Counted from the first letter of the stretch, positions 53,262 through 62,411 are shown. The stretch is DNA of 64,000 nt from Streptomyces albireticuli (GCF_002192455.1 NZ_CP021744.1:3254001-3318000), one strand, 5' to 3'. Numbers and translations are program-made. The notes: generated by a model not told the origin, from the letters alone.

Positions 53262-54209
53262 GTGCTGGATGAGGTGGAGCGCTGGCTGGCCCGGCGGTCC
53301 TGGTCCGCCGCCGACCGCCCGCTCGGCCGGCTCCTCGCCGCGAAACGCGGCGCCGGCACCACGGTGAGCGTGGTGCTGCCGGCGCTGAACGAAGAGGCCA
53401 CGGTGGGCACCATCGTGACCACGATCCGCGCGGAACTGATGTCGGACGCGGTCCCGCTGGTGGACGAGCTGGTGGTGATGGACTCGGGGTCCACGGACCG
53501 GACGGCCGAGGTCGCCGCGGCGGCGGGCGCCCGGGTGGTGCACCGCGACGCGGTGCTGCCGGGCCTGCCCGCGCTGCCCGGCAAGGGCGAGGTGCTGTGG
53601 CGGTCGCTGCTGGCGACGACGGGTGACGTGGTGTGCTTCGTCGACGCCGACCTGCGGGACTTCTCGGCGGACTTCGTCTCGGGGATCGTCGGCCCGCTGC
53701 TGACCGACCCCGAGGTGCAGTTCGTCAAGGCGATGTACGACCGCCCGCTCGGCGAGGCGGTGGGCCAGGGCGGCCGGGTGACCGAGCTGGTGGCCCGCCC
53801 GCTGCTGAACCTGCACTGGCCGCAGCTGGCCGGCTTCGTCCAGCCGCTGGGCGGCGAGTACGCGGCCCGGCGCTCCCTGCTGGAGCGGCTGCCGTTCCCC
53901 GTGGGGTACGGCGTGGAACTGGGGCTGCTGGTGGACTCGCTGCACACGGTGGGCCTGGACGCCCTGGCCCAGGTCGACGTGGGCGTACGCAAGCACCGCC
54001 ACCAGGACGGCCGGGCCCTGGGCCGGATGGCGGCGGCGATCTACCGCACGGCCCAGCTGCGACTGGCGCGCGGGCACCTGGTGCGGCCGTCGCTGACGCA
54101 GTTCGAGCGGACGGCGGAGGGGTTCGTGCCGCGGACGTACGCGGTGGACACGGAGGAGCGGCCGCCGATGGTGGAGATACCGGAGTACCGGCGGCGGCGG
54201 GTGGCGTAG
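53262..54209 (+). CDS. gpgS: Glucosyl-3-phosphoglycerate synthase
   Basis: Transfers glucose from an NDP-glucose to 3-phosphoglycerate, the first step to glucosylglycerate and, in mycobacteria, methylglucose polysaccharides. 315 residues, GT-A fold: VVLPALNEEATVGTIV, MDSGSTDRTAEVA and CFVDADLRDFSADF with the metal-binding Asp. GTG at 53262 follows AGAGGAG. The matching phosphatase gene is not next to it. A neighbour of the trehalose genes, so this is a compatible-solute region. Confidence 0.92.
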   Translation: MLDEVERWLARRSWSAADRPLGRLLAAKRGAGTTVSVVLPALNEEATVGTIVTTIRAELMSDAVPLVDELVVMDSGSTDRTAEVAAAAGARVVHRDAVLPGLPALPGKGEVLWRSLLATTGDVVCFVDADLRDFSADFVSGIVGPLLTDPEVQFVKAMYDRPLGEAVGQGGRVTELVARPLLNLHWPQLAGFVQPLGGEYAARRSLLERLPFPVGYGVELGLLVDSLHTVGLDALAQVDVGVRKHRHQDGRALGRMAAAIYRTAQLRLARGHLVRPSLTQFERTAEGFVPRTYAVDTEERPPMVEIPEYRRRRVA

Positions 54210-54228
54210 CGGCGGGGGTTCCCCGGCC

Positions 54229-54360
54229 GGGCCGAAAATCAGCCCGGCCGGCGCTTGAGGCCACCGCGCGGAGCGCGGAACGGGGGTCCGGTGGCGGAGC
54301 CCCCGGTTTCGGGAAGGGGCGGGGCCGGGGAGAAAGCCCCGCGCAGCGGCACCTCCCGGC
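54229..54360. repeat. Dispersed intergenic palindromic repeat, copy 6
   Basis: Between gpgS and otsA: TCAGCCCGGCCGGCGCTTGA, the GCGCGGAGCGCGG element, GGCGGAGCCCCCGG and CGGGAAGGGGCGGGG, ending GCCCCGCGCAGCGGCA. The left half of the full unit is absent. Confidence 0.7.
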
Positions 54361-54424
54361 GTCGGCCGGGCGAGCAGGACCGGGCTCCGGCGCGGCACCC
54401 CGGTTCGGGCAGACAGCCCGGGGA

Positions 54425-54434
54425 CAAACGTTTG
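54425..54434. promoter_or_regulatory. Palindrome before otsA
   Basis: CAAACGTTTG is a perfect 10-bp palindrome 31 nt before the otsA start, in a locally AT-richer patch. LacI-type repressors use similar CG-centred sites; role inferred. Confidence 0.35.
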
Positions 54435-54464
54435 AACGCTCCGCATCCCGGCAAAGCTCGCGTC

Positions 54465-55925
54465 ATGGTCGCTGAGCACGTGCACCCCGCACCGATCGTC
54501 GTCGCCTCCAACCGCGGCCCCGTGTCGTACCGGCGGCGCGAGGACGGCACCCTCGTGGCCGGCCGGGGCGGCGGCGGGCTGGTCTCCGGGCTCAGCGCCA
54601 TAGGGACGGACGCGGGCGCGGTGTGGGTGTGCGCGGCCCTGGGCGAGGGCGACCGCGAGGCGGCCCGGGCGGCCGGCCGGCGGCTCGACGCGGCGGACAC
54701 CGGCGGCCACCGGGTGCGGATGCTGGACATCCCGCCCGACACCTTCGCCGCCGCCTACAACGGCGTCGCCAACTCCGTGCTGTGGTTCGTGCACCATCTG
54801 CTGTACCAGACGCCCCTGGAGCCCACCTTCGACGCGGACTTCCGCGCCCAGTGGGCCGCGTACGAGGCGTACAACGCGGCCTTCGCCGACGCCCTGGCCG
54901 AGGAGGCCGCGCCGGGCGCCGCCGTCCTCGTCCAGGACTACCACCTGACCCTGGTGCCGGGCCTGCTCCGCGAGCGCCGCCCCGACCTGCGCATCGGCCA
55001 CTTCTCGCACACCCCGTGGGCCCCGCCGGACTACTTCCGGATGCTGCCGGACGACGTGGCCGGGCAGGTGCTGCGCGGCATCCTGGGCGGTGACCGGGCG
55101 GCCTTCCTCACCCACCGCTGGGCCGAGGCGTTCGCCGCGTGCTGCGCGAGCGAGCTGGGCGCCGAGGTGGTCCGCGAGGAGGGGCGGGCGACGGCGGTCC
55201 GCTTCGAGGGGCGCACGACCCTGCTGGGGGTGCACGGGCTCGGCGCGGACGCGGACTTCCTGCGGCGGCGCGCGCACGAGCCGGACGTCGAGGAGCGGAT
55301 GGCGGCGCTGCGGGCCCAGATCGGGCCGCGGCGCAGAGCGGTCGTCCGGGTGGACCGCACCGAGCTGTCGAAGAACATCGTGCGCGGCCTGCTGGCCTAC
55401 CGCCGCCTGCTGGAGGACCGCCCGCAGTGGCGCGGCAAGGTGGTGCACGTCGCCTTCGCGTACCCCTCGCGGCAGGACCTGGCGGTCTACCGCGACTACA
55501 CGGCCACGGTGGAGCGGGTCGCCCGGGAGATCAACTCCGCGTTCGGCACGGAGGGCTGGGAGCCGGTCGTGCTGCATGTGAAGGACGACTTCGCGCGCTC
55601 CCTGGCGGCGTACCGGCTGGCCGACGTGGCGCTGGTGAACCCCATCCGCGACGGGATGAACCTCGTCGCCAAGGAGGTCCCGGTGGTCTCCGACCACGGC
55701 TGCGCGCTGGTCCTGTCCCGGGAGGCGGGCGCGGCGGCGGAGTTGGCCGAGGACGCCCTCGTGGTCAACCCGTACGACGTGGAGGCCACCGCCCGCGCGC
55801 TGCACGAGGCGCTGCTGATGGATCCGGCCGAGCGGGCGGAGCGTACGAAGCGGCTGGCCGCGGCGGCGACGGCGCTGCCGCCGGCGCGCTGGTTCCTCGA
55901 TCAGCTCCGGGCCCTCGGCGGCTAG
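54465..55925 (+). CDS. otsA: Trehalose-6-phosphate synthase
   Basis: Joins UDP- or GDP-glucose to glucose 6-phosphate. 486 residues, GT20 family: VVASNRGPVSYRR near the start, VWFVHH-type motif LWFVHHLLYQ, VQDYHLTLVPGLLR, RVDRTELSKNIVRGLLAYRRLL with the phosphate-binding Arg/Lys, and LVNPIRDGMNLVAKEV. ATG at 54465 lacks a clear ribosome site. otsB lies 0.4 kb away on the opposite strand. Confidence 0.95.
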   Translation: MVAEHVHPAPIVVASNRGPVSYRRREDGTLVAGRGGGGLVSGLSAIGTDAGAVWVCAALGEGDREAARAAGRRLDAADTGGHRVRMLDIPPDTFAAAYNGVANSVLWFVHHLLYQTPLEPTFDADFRAQWAAYEAYNAAFADALAEEAAPGAAVLVQDYHLTLVPGLLRERRPDLRIGHFSHTPWAPPDYFRMLPDDVAGQVLRGILGGDRAAFLTHRWAEAFAACCASELGAEVVREEGRATAVRFEGRTTLLGVHGLGADADFLRRRAHEPDVEERMAALRAQIGPRRRAVVRVDRTELSKNIVRGLLAYRRLLEDRPQWRGKVVHVAFAYPSRQDLAVYRDYTATVERVAREINSAFGTEGWEPVVLHVKDDFARSLAAYRLADVALVNPIRDGMNLVAKEVPVVSDHGCALVLSREAGAAAELAEDALVVNPYDVEATARALHEALLMDPAERAERTKRLAAAATALPPARWFLDQLRALGG

Positions 55926-55938
55926 CCCCCGGGGCTAG
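55922..55938 (+). terminator. Short palindrome at the otsA stop
   Basis: CTAGCCCC and GGGGCTAG flank one C, overlapping the otsA TAG. Weak as a terminator because the loop is strained, but it leaves only 10 nt to the next start. Confidence 0.4.
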
Positions 55939-55947
55939 GCTGGGCGG

Positions 55948-56247
55948 GTGCAGCCCAAGGACAATCCCGGTCCCGAGCCCACCGACGAACTGTGCATGAC
56001 GTGCCAGTGGTGCACGGGCTCCGGCTTCGTGCAGCGCTCGCTGCTCCATGTCCCCGGCCCCGATCCGTTCGGCGGGGGCGGGGAGTCGGCGGTGCGGGCG
56101 GGCCAGTGCAGGCACTGCCGGGGCAGCGGCGTCTACGACTCCGAGCTGGACCCCACGCTGGAGCACTGGCGCGGGCGGCCGGAACCGGAGCCCCCGGCCG
56201 GTGCCGAGGACGGCCCGGAGGACAGCTCGGAGAACGGCTCGGGCTGA
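55948..56247 (+). CDS. Small DnaJ-type zinc-finger-like protein
   Basis: 99 residues. Two CxxCxGSG-like units, CMTCQWCTGSGF and CRHCRGSGVY, resemble the zinc-binding repeats of DnaJ. The C-terminus is acidic (PEDSSENGSG). No J-domain, so not a chaperone partner by itself; function unknown. GTG at 55948 starts just after otsA and may be co-transcribed. Confidence 0.72.
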   Translation: MQPKDNPGPEPTDELCMTCQWCTGSGFVQRSLLHVPGPDPFGGGGESAVRAGQCRHCRGSGVYDSELDPTLEHWRGRPEPEPPAGAEDGPEDSSENGSG

Positions 56248-56313
56248 CCCTCGCCGACTGGTCCTCTCCGGCTGAATCCCCAGCCCGGCGGAATCATCAG
56301 CCCGGCGGGATCC

Positions 56314-57165
56314 TCAGCCCGGCTGTCCGCCGGTCCGCTCCGCCAGCGCCTCCAGCAGCGCCACCACGCCCCCCGGTCCGTCGACGACGAGATCGGCGCG
56401 CTCGGCCAGCTCGGTGACCTCCGCGCTGCCGCTGCACACCAGGACACCGGGCAGCCCCTCGGCGCGCAGCTTCCCGACGGCGGCGAAGGCGGCGAGGTCG
56501 CCGAGGTCGTCCCCGGCGTAGAGGACGGCGCCGGCGCCGGTCTCGCGGACGTAGGCGGCGAGGGCGGCGCCTTTGTCGACCCCGGGCGGGCGCAGCTCCA
56601 GGACGAACCGGCCGGGCTCGACGATCAGGCCGTGCCGGGCCGCGAGCTCGGCGAGGGGGCCGCTCAGGGCGTCGAAGGCGGCCTGCGGGTCGGCGGCGCG
56701 GCGGGTGTGGACGGCGATGGCGCGGCCCTTGTCCTCGACCCAGGTGCCCCGCCAGGCGCCGGAGGCGTCCAGCACACCGGGGAGCTCCGCCTGGACGGCC
56801 GCGACGCCGGGGTGCGGCGCGGGCGCGCTGACGGTGCCGGTCGCGGCGTCCCAGCGCTCGGCGCCGTAGTGCCCGAGGACGACGAGGTGCGCGAGCTCCG
56901 GCACCCCGGCGAGGCCGCCGTACCGCACGGCGACCCCGGCGGGCCGGCCGGTGATCACGGCGACGGAGCGGAGGCGCGGCGCGAGCCGGGCGAGGGCGGG
57001 CACGGCACCGGGGTGGGCGCGGGCCCGCTCGGGGTCGGGCACGATCTCGGCGAGGGTGCCGTCGAAGTCGAGGGCGACGACCGCGCGGTCCGGGCACGCC
57101 AGCAGGGCGGCGAGCCCGTCACGGCCGGCGGGGGTGACGGGGGTGGGGAGCGGGTGACTGCCCAT
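56314..57165 (-). CDS. otsB: Trehalose-6-phosphate phosphatase
   Basis: Removes the phosphate from OtsA's product. 283 residues of the HAD fold: VVALDFDGTLAEIV with the nucleophilic Asp, VAVITGRPAGV, WVEDKGRAIAVHTRR, and YAGDDLGDLAAFAAV. The GHYGAERW motif is typical of OtsB. ATG at 57165 was chosen because residues just after it (LPTPVTPAGRDGLAALLA) lead directly into the domain. Convergent with the small zinc-finger-like gene. Confidence 0.93.
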   Translation of the reverse strand: MGSHPLPTPVTPAGRDGLAALLACPDRAVVALDFDGTLAEIVPDPERARAHPGAVPALARLAPRLRSVAVITGRPAGVAVRYGGLAGVPELAHLVVLGHYGAERWDAATGTVSAPAPHPGVAAVQAELPGVLDASGAWRGTWVEDKGRAIAVHTRRAADPQAAFDALSGPLAELAARHGLIVEPGRFVLELRPPGVDKGAALAAYVRETGAGAVLYAGDDLGDLAAFAAVGKLRAEGLPGVLVCSGSAEVTELAERADLVVDGPGGVVALLEALAERTGGQPG

Positions 57166-57206
57166 GGGGGTGACAGTACCGGGCGGGGCGCGCGGACAGG
57201 CCCTTT

Positions 57207-57233
57207 CCGCCCTCCCCCTGCCGGGGAGGGCGG
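57207..57233 (-). terminator. Terminator of the DUF3263 gene
   Basis: CCGCCCTCCCC and GGGGAGGGCGG form an 11-bp stem around CTGCC directly after the DUF3263 stop at 57234. Confidence 0.75.
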
Positions 57234-57476
57234 CTACCGGCGCTCGCGGCGGGCGTCGCGGACGCGCCGCAGCCGGTTGACCGTGACCGGGTCGTGGGCG
57301 AGCGCCCGCTCGTCGTCGAGCAGGGCGTTCAGCAGCTGGTAGTAGCGGGTCGGGGTGATGCCGAGCCGCTCCCGGACAGCACGTTCCTTCGCGCCGGGGC
57401 CGGGCCACGTCCGGCGCTCCAGGGCGAGGACGGCGCGGTCCCGCTCGGAGAGGCCGGACTCTTCGTACGCGCTCAC
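57234..57476 (-). CDS. DUF3263-family small protein
   Basis: 80 residues: LSERDRAVLALERRTWPGPGAKERAVRERLGITPTRYYQLLNALLD. It looks like a helix-turn-helix of the sigma-4 type and is typical of actinobacterial DUF3263 proteins, likely DNA-binding. GTG at 57476 is 10 nt after the binding-protein stop, so the two share a transcript. Confidence 0.85.
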   Translation of the reverse strand: MSAYEESGLSERDRAVLALERRTWPGPGAKERAVRERLGITPTRYYQLLNALLDDERALAHDPVTVNRLRRVRDARRERR

Positions 57477-57486
57477 GATGCGCAGC

Positions 57487-58764
57487 CTAGCGGGCCGCGA
57501 TCTCCTGGGAGTCGGCGTCGCGCTTGATCTCGCTGAGCACGCTGGCCGGGTCGCCGCCCTTCTTGACCACGGCGCCGATCTTCTCCTTGAGGTCCTTGCT
57601 GACCCTGGCCCAGGAGGTCTTGTCGGCGGGGTAGAACGTGGCGTTCTCTAGCTGCTCCAGGAACTGGCGCAGGTCCTTGTGCTTGTCGTCGCCGAGCATC
57701 TGGTCGGAGGCGCTCGACGTCACGGGCAGCAGGTCGTACTGGCCGGTGAAGTCCAGGACGTTCTTGGTGCTGTAGACGAAGTCGAGGAAGAGGCCGATCT
57801 GTTCGCGGTTGCCGTTCTGCTTGAAGGCCATCATCCAGTCGGCGACGCCCATGGTCGACTTCGCCTTGCCCTTGGCGCCCGGCAGCGGCGCCGTCATGTA
57901 CTTGACGCCCTTGGCGGTGGCCTGCTGCATCAGCGTGGGGTGGCCGTGGAGCATGCCGACCTCGCCCCGGCAGAACGCGTCGAAGACGTCCTGGCGGTTG
58001 GTGCGGGCGGGGTCGCCGGAGCCGGTGAGGCCCTTGCCGACGAGCTCCTCGCGCAGCCAGTCGAAGGTCTGGACGTTCTCCTTCGAGTCGATCGTGTACG
58101 CACCGTTGTGGTCGGTGTAGCCACCGCCGCCGCCGAGCATCCACAGCATGGTCTCGGCGGGCGCCTCCTCGGGGCCGAGCGGCAGACCGAAGGGCATCTT
58201 GACGCCCTTGACGTTCTGGAGCTTCGTGGCCGCCGCCTTGAGCTCGTCCCAGCTCTCCGGCGGCTTGGCTATGCCGGCCTGGGCGAAGAGGGTCTTGTTG
58301 CAGAAGAGCAGGCGGGTGGAGGCGACGAAGGGCAGACCGTACTGCACCCGGTTCACCTCGCCGGCCTTGGCGATCGAGGCGATGAGGTCGGCCTGGGTGG
58401 GGACGGTGAGGAGCTGCTCGGCGGAGTAGAGCTTGCCGGCGGCGGCGAAGTCGGCGTAGGCGCCGATCTGCGCGAGGTCGGGGGCCTTGCCGGCCGCGAC
58501 CATGTCGGCGACCTTCTTGTCGACCTCGTTCCAGCTGTAGACCTCGACGTCGATCTTGATCTTGCTGTTCTTCTCGTGGAATTCGCGTGCGAGGGCGTCC
58601 CAGTACTTCTTCGAGCTGTTGCCCGGCTTGTCGCCGTAGTCGGCCGCGACCAGCTTGAGCGTCGTGGCGCCCGACGCCTCGCTGCCGCACGCCGAAAGAG
58701 CGGGCGCCAACGCCGCCGTGGCGGCACCCGCCGCCGTCAGACCCAAGAACCGCCGCCGCTGCAC
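57487..58764 (-). CDS. Sugar ABC transporter binding lipoprotein
   Basis: 425 residues. RRRFLGLTAAGAATAALAPALSACGS combines a twin-arginine motif with a lipobox (LSAC), so it is exported and anchored on the outer face of the membrane. The body is an extracellular family 1 solute-binding protein (WDALAREFHEKNSKIKIDVEV, FCRGEVGMLHGHPTLM). No permeases or ATPase are adjacent. Context (nagA, SIS, ROK) suggests an amino sugar ligand. A dre-like site lies in the divergent promoter region. Confidence 0.9.
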   Translation of the reverse strand: MQRRRFLGLTAAGAATAALAPALSACGSEASGATTLKLVAADYGDKPGNSSKKYWDALAREFHEKNSKIKIDVEVYSWNEVDKKVADMVAAGKAPDLAQIGAYADFAAAGKLYSAEQLLTVPTQADLIASIAKAGEVNRVQYGLPFVASTRLLFCNKTLFAQAGIAKPPESWDELKAAATKLQNVKGVKMPFGLPLGPEEAPAETMLWMLGGGGGYTDHNGAYTIDSKENVQTFDWLREELVGKGLTGSGDPARTNRQDVFDAFCRGEVGMLHGHPTLMQQATAKGVKYMTAPLPGAKGKAKSTMGVADWMMAFKQNGNREQIGLFLDFVYSTKNVLDFTGQYDLLPVTSSASDQMLGDDKHKDLRQFLEQLENATFYPADKTSWARVSKDLKEKIGAVVKKGGDPASVLSEIKRDADSQEIAAR

Positions 58765-58829
58765 TACTGCTTCCCACCTTCGTGGTTCGTCCGTCGCTGG
58801 AGAGCGTGAGTCTCTCCCGCGCGCCACCT

Positions 58830-58845
58830 TACGGTCTAGCCGACT
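58830..58845. promoter_or_regulatory. dre-like site between the binding-protein and SIS genes
   Basis: TACGGTCTAGCCGACT matches 11 of 16 positions of the dre consensus ACTGGTCTAGACCACT, with the GGTCTAG core intact. It sits in the 174-nt divergent promoter region. Confidence 0.45.
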
Positions 58846-58938
58846 CCGGTTGCGCTTCGGTATCGCTCTTCCCCCCTGCGGCAGCGGGCTGCTATCCACG
58901 GTCTGACGCCTTCCGCACCTGGTAAGGAGCACCGGCAC

Positions 58939-59871
58939 ATGTCCGACATCCCCGCTTCCACCACGTCCTCCGGCCGCACCTCCGCCGAGATCCTCACCCA
59001 GCCCTCCCTCTGGCGCCGGGCCGCGGAGGCGGCCGCCGGGGCGCCGGGGCTGCCGCGGCCCGGGGAGCGGGTGGCCGTCACCGGGTGCGGCACGTCGTGG
59101 TTCATGGCGCAGGCGTACGCGGCGCTGCGCGAGGCGGCCGGCCAGGGCGAGACGGACGCCTTCGCGGCGTCGGAGTTCCCGGTGTCGCGGACGTACGACA
59201 GGGTCGTGGCGATCACCCGGTCCGGGACGACGACCGAGGTGCTCGACCTGATCGGCGAGGTCCGCGAGCGGTGGGAGGTCCTCGCCGTGACCGCCACCCC
59301 CGGGACGCCGGTCGTACCGGCCGCGGACGACACCGTGATCCTGGACTTCGCGGACGAGGAGTCGGTGGTGCAGACCCGCTTCGCGACGAGCGCCCTGGCG
59401 TTCCTGCGGGCCGGCCTGGAGCTCCACGGCCGCCTGCCGGGGATACGGACGGTGGCGGAGGCGGCGGCGGACGCCGGGTCGGCCATCGCCTCCCCCCTCC
59501 CGGCCGCGGCCCTGGCCGCCGAGCAGTGGACGTTCCTGGGCACGGGCTGGACGTACGGCCTGGCCCAGGAAGCGGCCCTGAAGATGCGGGAGGCGGCGGG
59601 GGCCTGGACGGAGGCGTACCCGGCGATGGAGTACCGGCACGGCCCGGTGTCGATCACGGGCCCCGGCCGGGTGACATGGATCTTCGGCGAGGTCCCGGCG
59701 GGCCTGGCGGAGGAGGTGACCGCGACCGGCGGCACGCTGATCACGTCCGAGGGCGACCCGATGGCGGACCTGATCCGGGCGCAGCGGCTCGCGGTGGCGG
59801 TGGCGGAGGGCCGCGGCCTGGACCCGGACCGGCCGCGGAACCTGACGCGGAGTGTGATCTTGAAGGGGTGA
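58939..59871 (+). CDS. SIS-domain sugar isomerase/deaminase-like protein
   Basis: 310 residues with two SIS domains, like the isomerase half of GlmS without the glutaminase half: VAVTGCGTSWFMAQAYAAL and VVAITRSGTTTEVLDLI, then EYRHGPVSI. It may deaminate or isomerise glucosamine 6-phosphate or a related hexosamine phosphate; substrate not proven. ATG at 58939 follows AAGGAG. Located in the amino-sugar block. Confidence 0.88.
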   Translation: MSDIPASTTSSGRTSAEILTQPSLWRRAAEAAAGAPGLPRPGERVAVTGCGTSWFMAQAYAALREAAGQGETDAFAASEFPVSRTYDRVVAITRSGTTTEVLDLIGEVRERWEVLAVTATPGTPVVPAADDTVILDFADEESVVQTRFATSALAFLRAGLELHGRLPGIRTVAEAAADAGSAIASPLPAAALAAEQWTFLGTGWTYGLAQEAALKMREAAGAWTEAYPAMEYRHGPVSITGPGRVTWIFGEVPAGLAEEVTATGGTLITSEGDPMADLIRAQRLAVAVAEGRGLDPDRPRNLTRSVILKG

Positions 59872-59881
59872 CGCGGGGTGG

Positions 59882-60185
59882 GCGGGGCGGGTGCGGGCGG
59901 GGTGCGCCTGCGGCGGGCCTTTTCCCCACCCCGCCCCTTCCCGCCGCATCCGATGTGCGGCTCCGCCGCGTGCGGGGCTCCGCCCCGGACCCCGGTCCTC
60001 AAACTGCCCCCGGACGGGCTGAATCGTTGCCCGGAACCGGGCGGAAAGCCGGCCTCGGACAGGGGCACATCCAGCCCGGCCGGCGTTTGAGGCCACCGCG
60101 CGTAGCGCGGAACGGGGGCCCGGGGATCTCCCCGGTTTCGGGAAGGGGCGGGGCCGGGGACAAAGCCCCACGCACCCGCACCCCG
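59882..60185. repeat. Dispersed intergenic palindromic repeat, copy 7 (longest)
   Basis: Occupies most of the 382-nt gap before the ROK kinase. It contains CCCCGCCCCTTCCCG, GCATCCGATGTGCGGCTCCG (also present in degraded form near 4088-4107), CGGGGCTCCGCCCCGG, ACGGGCTGAA, TCCAGCCCGGCCGGCGTTTG and CGGGAAGGGGCGGGG. Two units may have been inserted one within the other. Confidence 0.75.
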
Positions 60186-60210
60186 GCAAGGGGCAGCAGC
60201 CTGCGAACCA

Positions 60211-60226
60211 GGTGGACTAGACCTTT
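60211..60226. promoter_or_regulatory. dre-like site upstream of the ROK kinase
   Basis: GGTGGACTAGACCTTT, read on the other strand, matches 12 of 16 dre positions. It ends 27 nt before the GTG start, so it overlaps the promoter. Consistent with control by DasR or another regulator answering to glucosamine 6-phosphate. Confidence 0.55.
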
Positions 60227-60253
60227 CCCACCGCCGCACGCGACACTGTCCCC

Positions 60254-61207
60254 GTGAGACACGTCATCGCCCTCGATGTAGGCGGCACCGGCATCAAGGC
60301 CGCCCTGGTCGGCCCCGACCACCAGCTCCTCCACGAGGCCCGCCGGCCCACCGGCCGCGAGCGGGGCCCGGAGGCGGTCGTGGGCGGCATCCTGGACTTC
60401 GCCGCCGAGCTCCGGGAGCTGGGCCGGCAGCGGTACGGGCGGCCCGCCGAGGCGGCCGGCGTCGCCGTGCCGGGCATCGTCGACGACGTGACGGGTACGG
60501 CCGTCTACGCGGCGAACCTCGGGTGGCGTGACGTCCCGCTCCGCGACCTGCTGAGCGGCAGGCTCGACGGGACGCCCGTCGCCCTCGGCCACGACGTCCG
60601 CACCGGCGGCCTCGCCGAGGGCCGGGTGGGCGCGGGGCAGGGCGCCGACCGCTTCCTGTTCGTACCGCTGGGCACCGGCATCGCCGGGGCGATAGGCATC
60701 GACGGCCGCATCGAGAAGGGCGCCCACGGCTACGCCGGCGAGATCGGCCACATCTCCGTACGCCCGGGCGGCCCGGAGTGCGGCTGCGGCGGCCGGGGCT
60801 GCCTGGAGACCCTGGCGTCCGCCGCGGCGGTGTCCCGCGCCTGGGCGGCGGCGAGCGGCGACCCGGAGGCGGACGCGGCGGACTGCGCCAAGGCCGTGGA
60901 GTCGGGCGATCCGAAGGCGCGGGCCGTCTGGCAGGAGGCGATCGACGCGCTCGCCGACGGGCTGGTCACCGGCCTCACCCTGCTCGACCCGAAGACGCTG
61001 ATCATCGGTGGCGGGCTGGCCGAAGCGGGGGAAACGTTGTTCGCTCCCCTGCGCGCCGCCGTCGAGCGGCGGGTCACATTCCAGAAACTCCCCCTGATCG
61101 TCCCCGCCGCGCTGGGGGACACCGCGGGCTGCCTGGGCGCGGGTCTGCTCGCCTGGGACCTGCTGGCCGCGCACCACCCCACCACTCCCACGGAGGTATC
61201 CGCCTGA
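60254..61207 (+). CDS. nagK: ROK-family sugar kinase, probable N-acetylglucosamine kinase
   Basis: 317 residues: ALDVGGTGIKAALVG (phosphate site), PLGTGIAGAIGIDG, GAHGYAGEIGHISVRPGG and ECGCGGRGCLETLAS, the ROK zinc cluster. Phosphorylates a hexose in the cytoplasm; overlap of its TGA with the nagA start (TGATG) suggests GlcNAc. A generic glucokinase is the alternative; the symbol is given by context. Confidence 0.85.
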   Translation: MRHVIALDVGGTGIKAALVGPDHQLLHEARRPTGRERGPEAVVGGILDFAAELRELGRQRYGRPAEAAGVAVPGIVDDVTGTAVYAANLGWRDVPLRDLLSGRLDGTPVALGHDVRTGGLAEGRVGAGQGADRFLFVPLGTGIAGAIGIDGRIEKGAHGYAGEIGHISVRPGGPECGCGGRGCLETLASAAAVSRAWAAASGDPEADAADCAKAVESGDPKARAVWQEAIDALADGLVTGLTLLDPKTLIIGGGLAEAGETLFAPLRAAVERRVTFQKLPLIVPAALGDTAGCLGAGLLAWDLLAAHHPTTPTEVSA

Positions 61208-62385
61208 TGGTCGAACGAACGGTTCTCGCCGGTGCCCGCGTGGTGCTGCCGACCGGTGTCGTGGAGGGGGGCCACGTCACGGTGGAGGACGGCCGCATCG
61301 CCGGGTGCGGGGGACCCCAGGCGCCCGGCGCGCCCGACGACGCACGGCGCGCCCTCGACCTCACCGGCCACTGGATCGTCCCCGGCTTCGTCGACATGCA
61401 CGTGCACGGCGGCGGCGGCGCGTCCTTCTCGGCGGGCGACCCCGAGGAGGCCCTGACCGCGATCCGTACGCACCGCGCGCACGGCACCACGACCATGGTC
61501 GCCTCGACGGTCACCGGCGACCTGGACGACCTGGCGCGGCAGGCGGCGGTCCTCTCGGAGCTGACCGAGCAGGGCGACCTGGCGGGCATCCACTTCGAGG
61601 GCCCGTTCATCTCCCCGCACCGCTGCGGCGCGCACCAGCCGGAGCTCCTGCGGGACCCGGACCCGGCGGACGTCCGCAAGCTCGTCGAGGCGGCGCGCGG
61701 CGCGGCCCGGATGATGACGCTGGCGCCGGAGCTGCCGGGCGGTCTGGAATCGGTCCGTCTCCTCGCCGACCTCGGCGTGATCGCGGCCGTCGGCCACACG
61801 GACTCGACGTACGAGGCCACGCTCGACGCGGTCGGGGCGGGCGCGACCGTCGCGACGCACCTCTTCAACGCGATGCCGTCCCTGATGCACCGCGCGCCGG
61901 GCCCGATCGCCGCGCTGCTGGAGGACGACCGGGTCACGGTCGAGCTGATCAACGACGGGACGCACCTGCACCCGGCGGTCCTGGAGCTGGCGTTCGCCCG
62001 CGCGGGCGCGGACCGGGTCGCGTTCATCACGGACGCGATGGGCGCGGCCGGGATGAGCGACGGGATGTATCCGCTCGGCCCCATGAGCGTGGAGGTCAAG
62101 GACGGTGTGGCGCGGATCGCCGGCGGTCCGACGGCGGGTTCGATCGCGGGCTCGACGCTGACGCTCGACACGGCGTTCAAGCGCGCGGTGACGGTCGACC
62201 GGCTGCCGGTCGAGGACGCGGTACGGGCGCTGTCGGCGAACCCGGCGCGGCTGCTGGGCGTCGGCGACCGGGTCGGTTCGCTGGAAGCGGGCAAGGACGC
62301 GGACCTCGTCGTGCTCGACGCGTCGTACGACCTGGTGGGCGTGATGCGCAAGGGCGAATGGGTGGTCTCTCCCGAAGCGCGGTAG
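61207..62385 (+). CDS. nagA: N-acetylglucosamine-6-phosphate deacetylase
   Basis: Deacetylates GlcNAc 6-phosphate to glucosamine 6-phosphate, joining amino-sugar uptake and MurNAc recycling (murQ product). 392 residues of the amidohydrolase fold: VDMHVHGGGG with the HxH metal site (residues 65-67), HFEGPF, AVGHTDS, THLFNAM and ITDAMGAAG. Complete and in good reading frame, coupled to the ROK kinase. Confidence 0.95.
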   Translation: MVERTVLAGARVVLPTGVVEGGHVTVEDGRIAGCGGPQAPGAPDDARRALDLTGHWIVPGFVDMHVHGGGGASFSAGDPEEALTAIRTHRAHGTTTMVASTVTGDLDDLARQAAVLSELTEQGDLAGIHFEGPFISPHRCGAHQPELLRDPDPADVRKLVEAARGAARMMTLAPELPGGLESVRLLADLGVIAAVGHTDSTYEATLDAVGAGATVATHLFNAMPSLMHRAPGPIAALLEDDRVTVELINDGTHLHPAVLELAFARAGADRVAFITDAMGAAGMSDGMYPLGPMSVEVKDGVARIAGGPTAGSIAGSTLTLDTAFKRAVTVDRLPVEDAVRALSANPARLLGVGDRVGSLEAGKDADLVVLDASYDLVGVMRKGEWVVSPEAR

Positions 62386-62411
62386 TTTCTCCCGCCTCTG
62401 ACGGGGCATCG

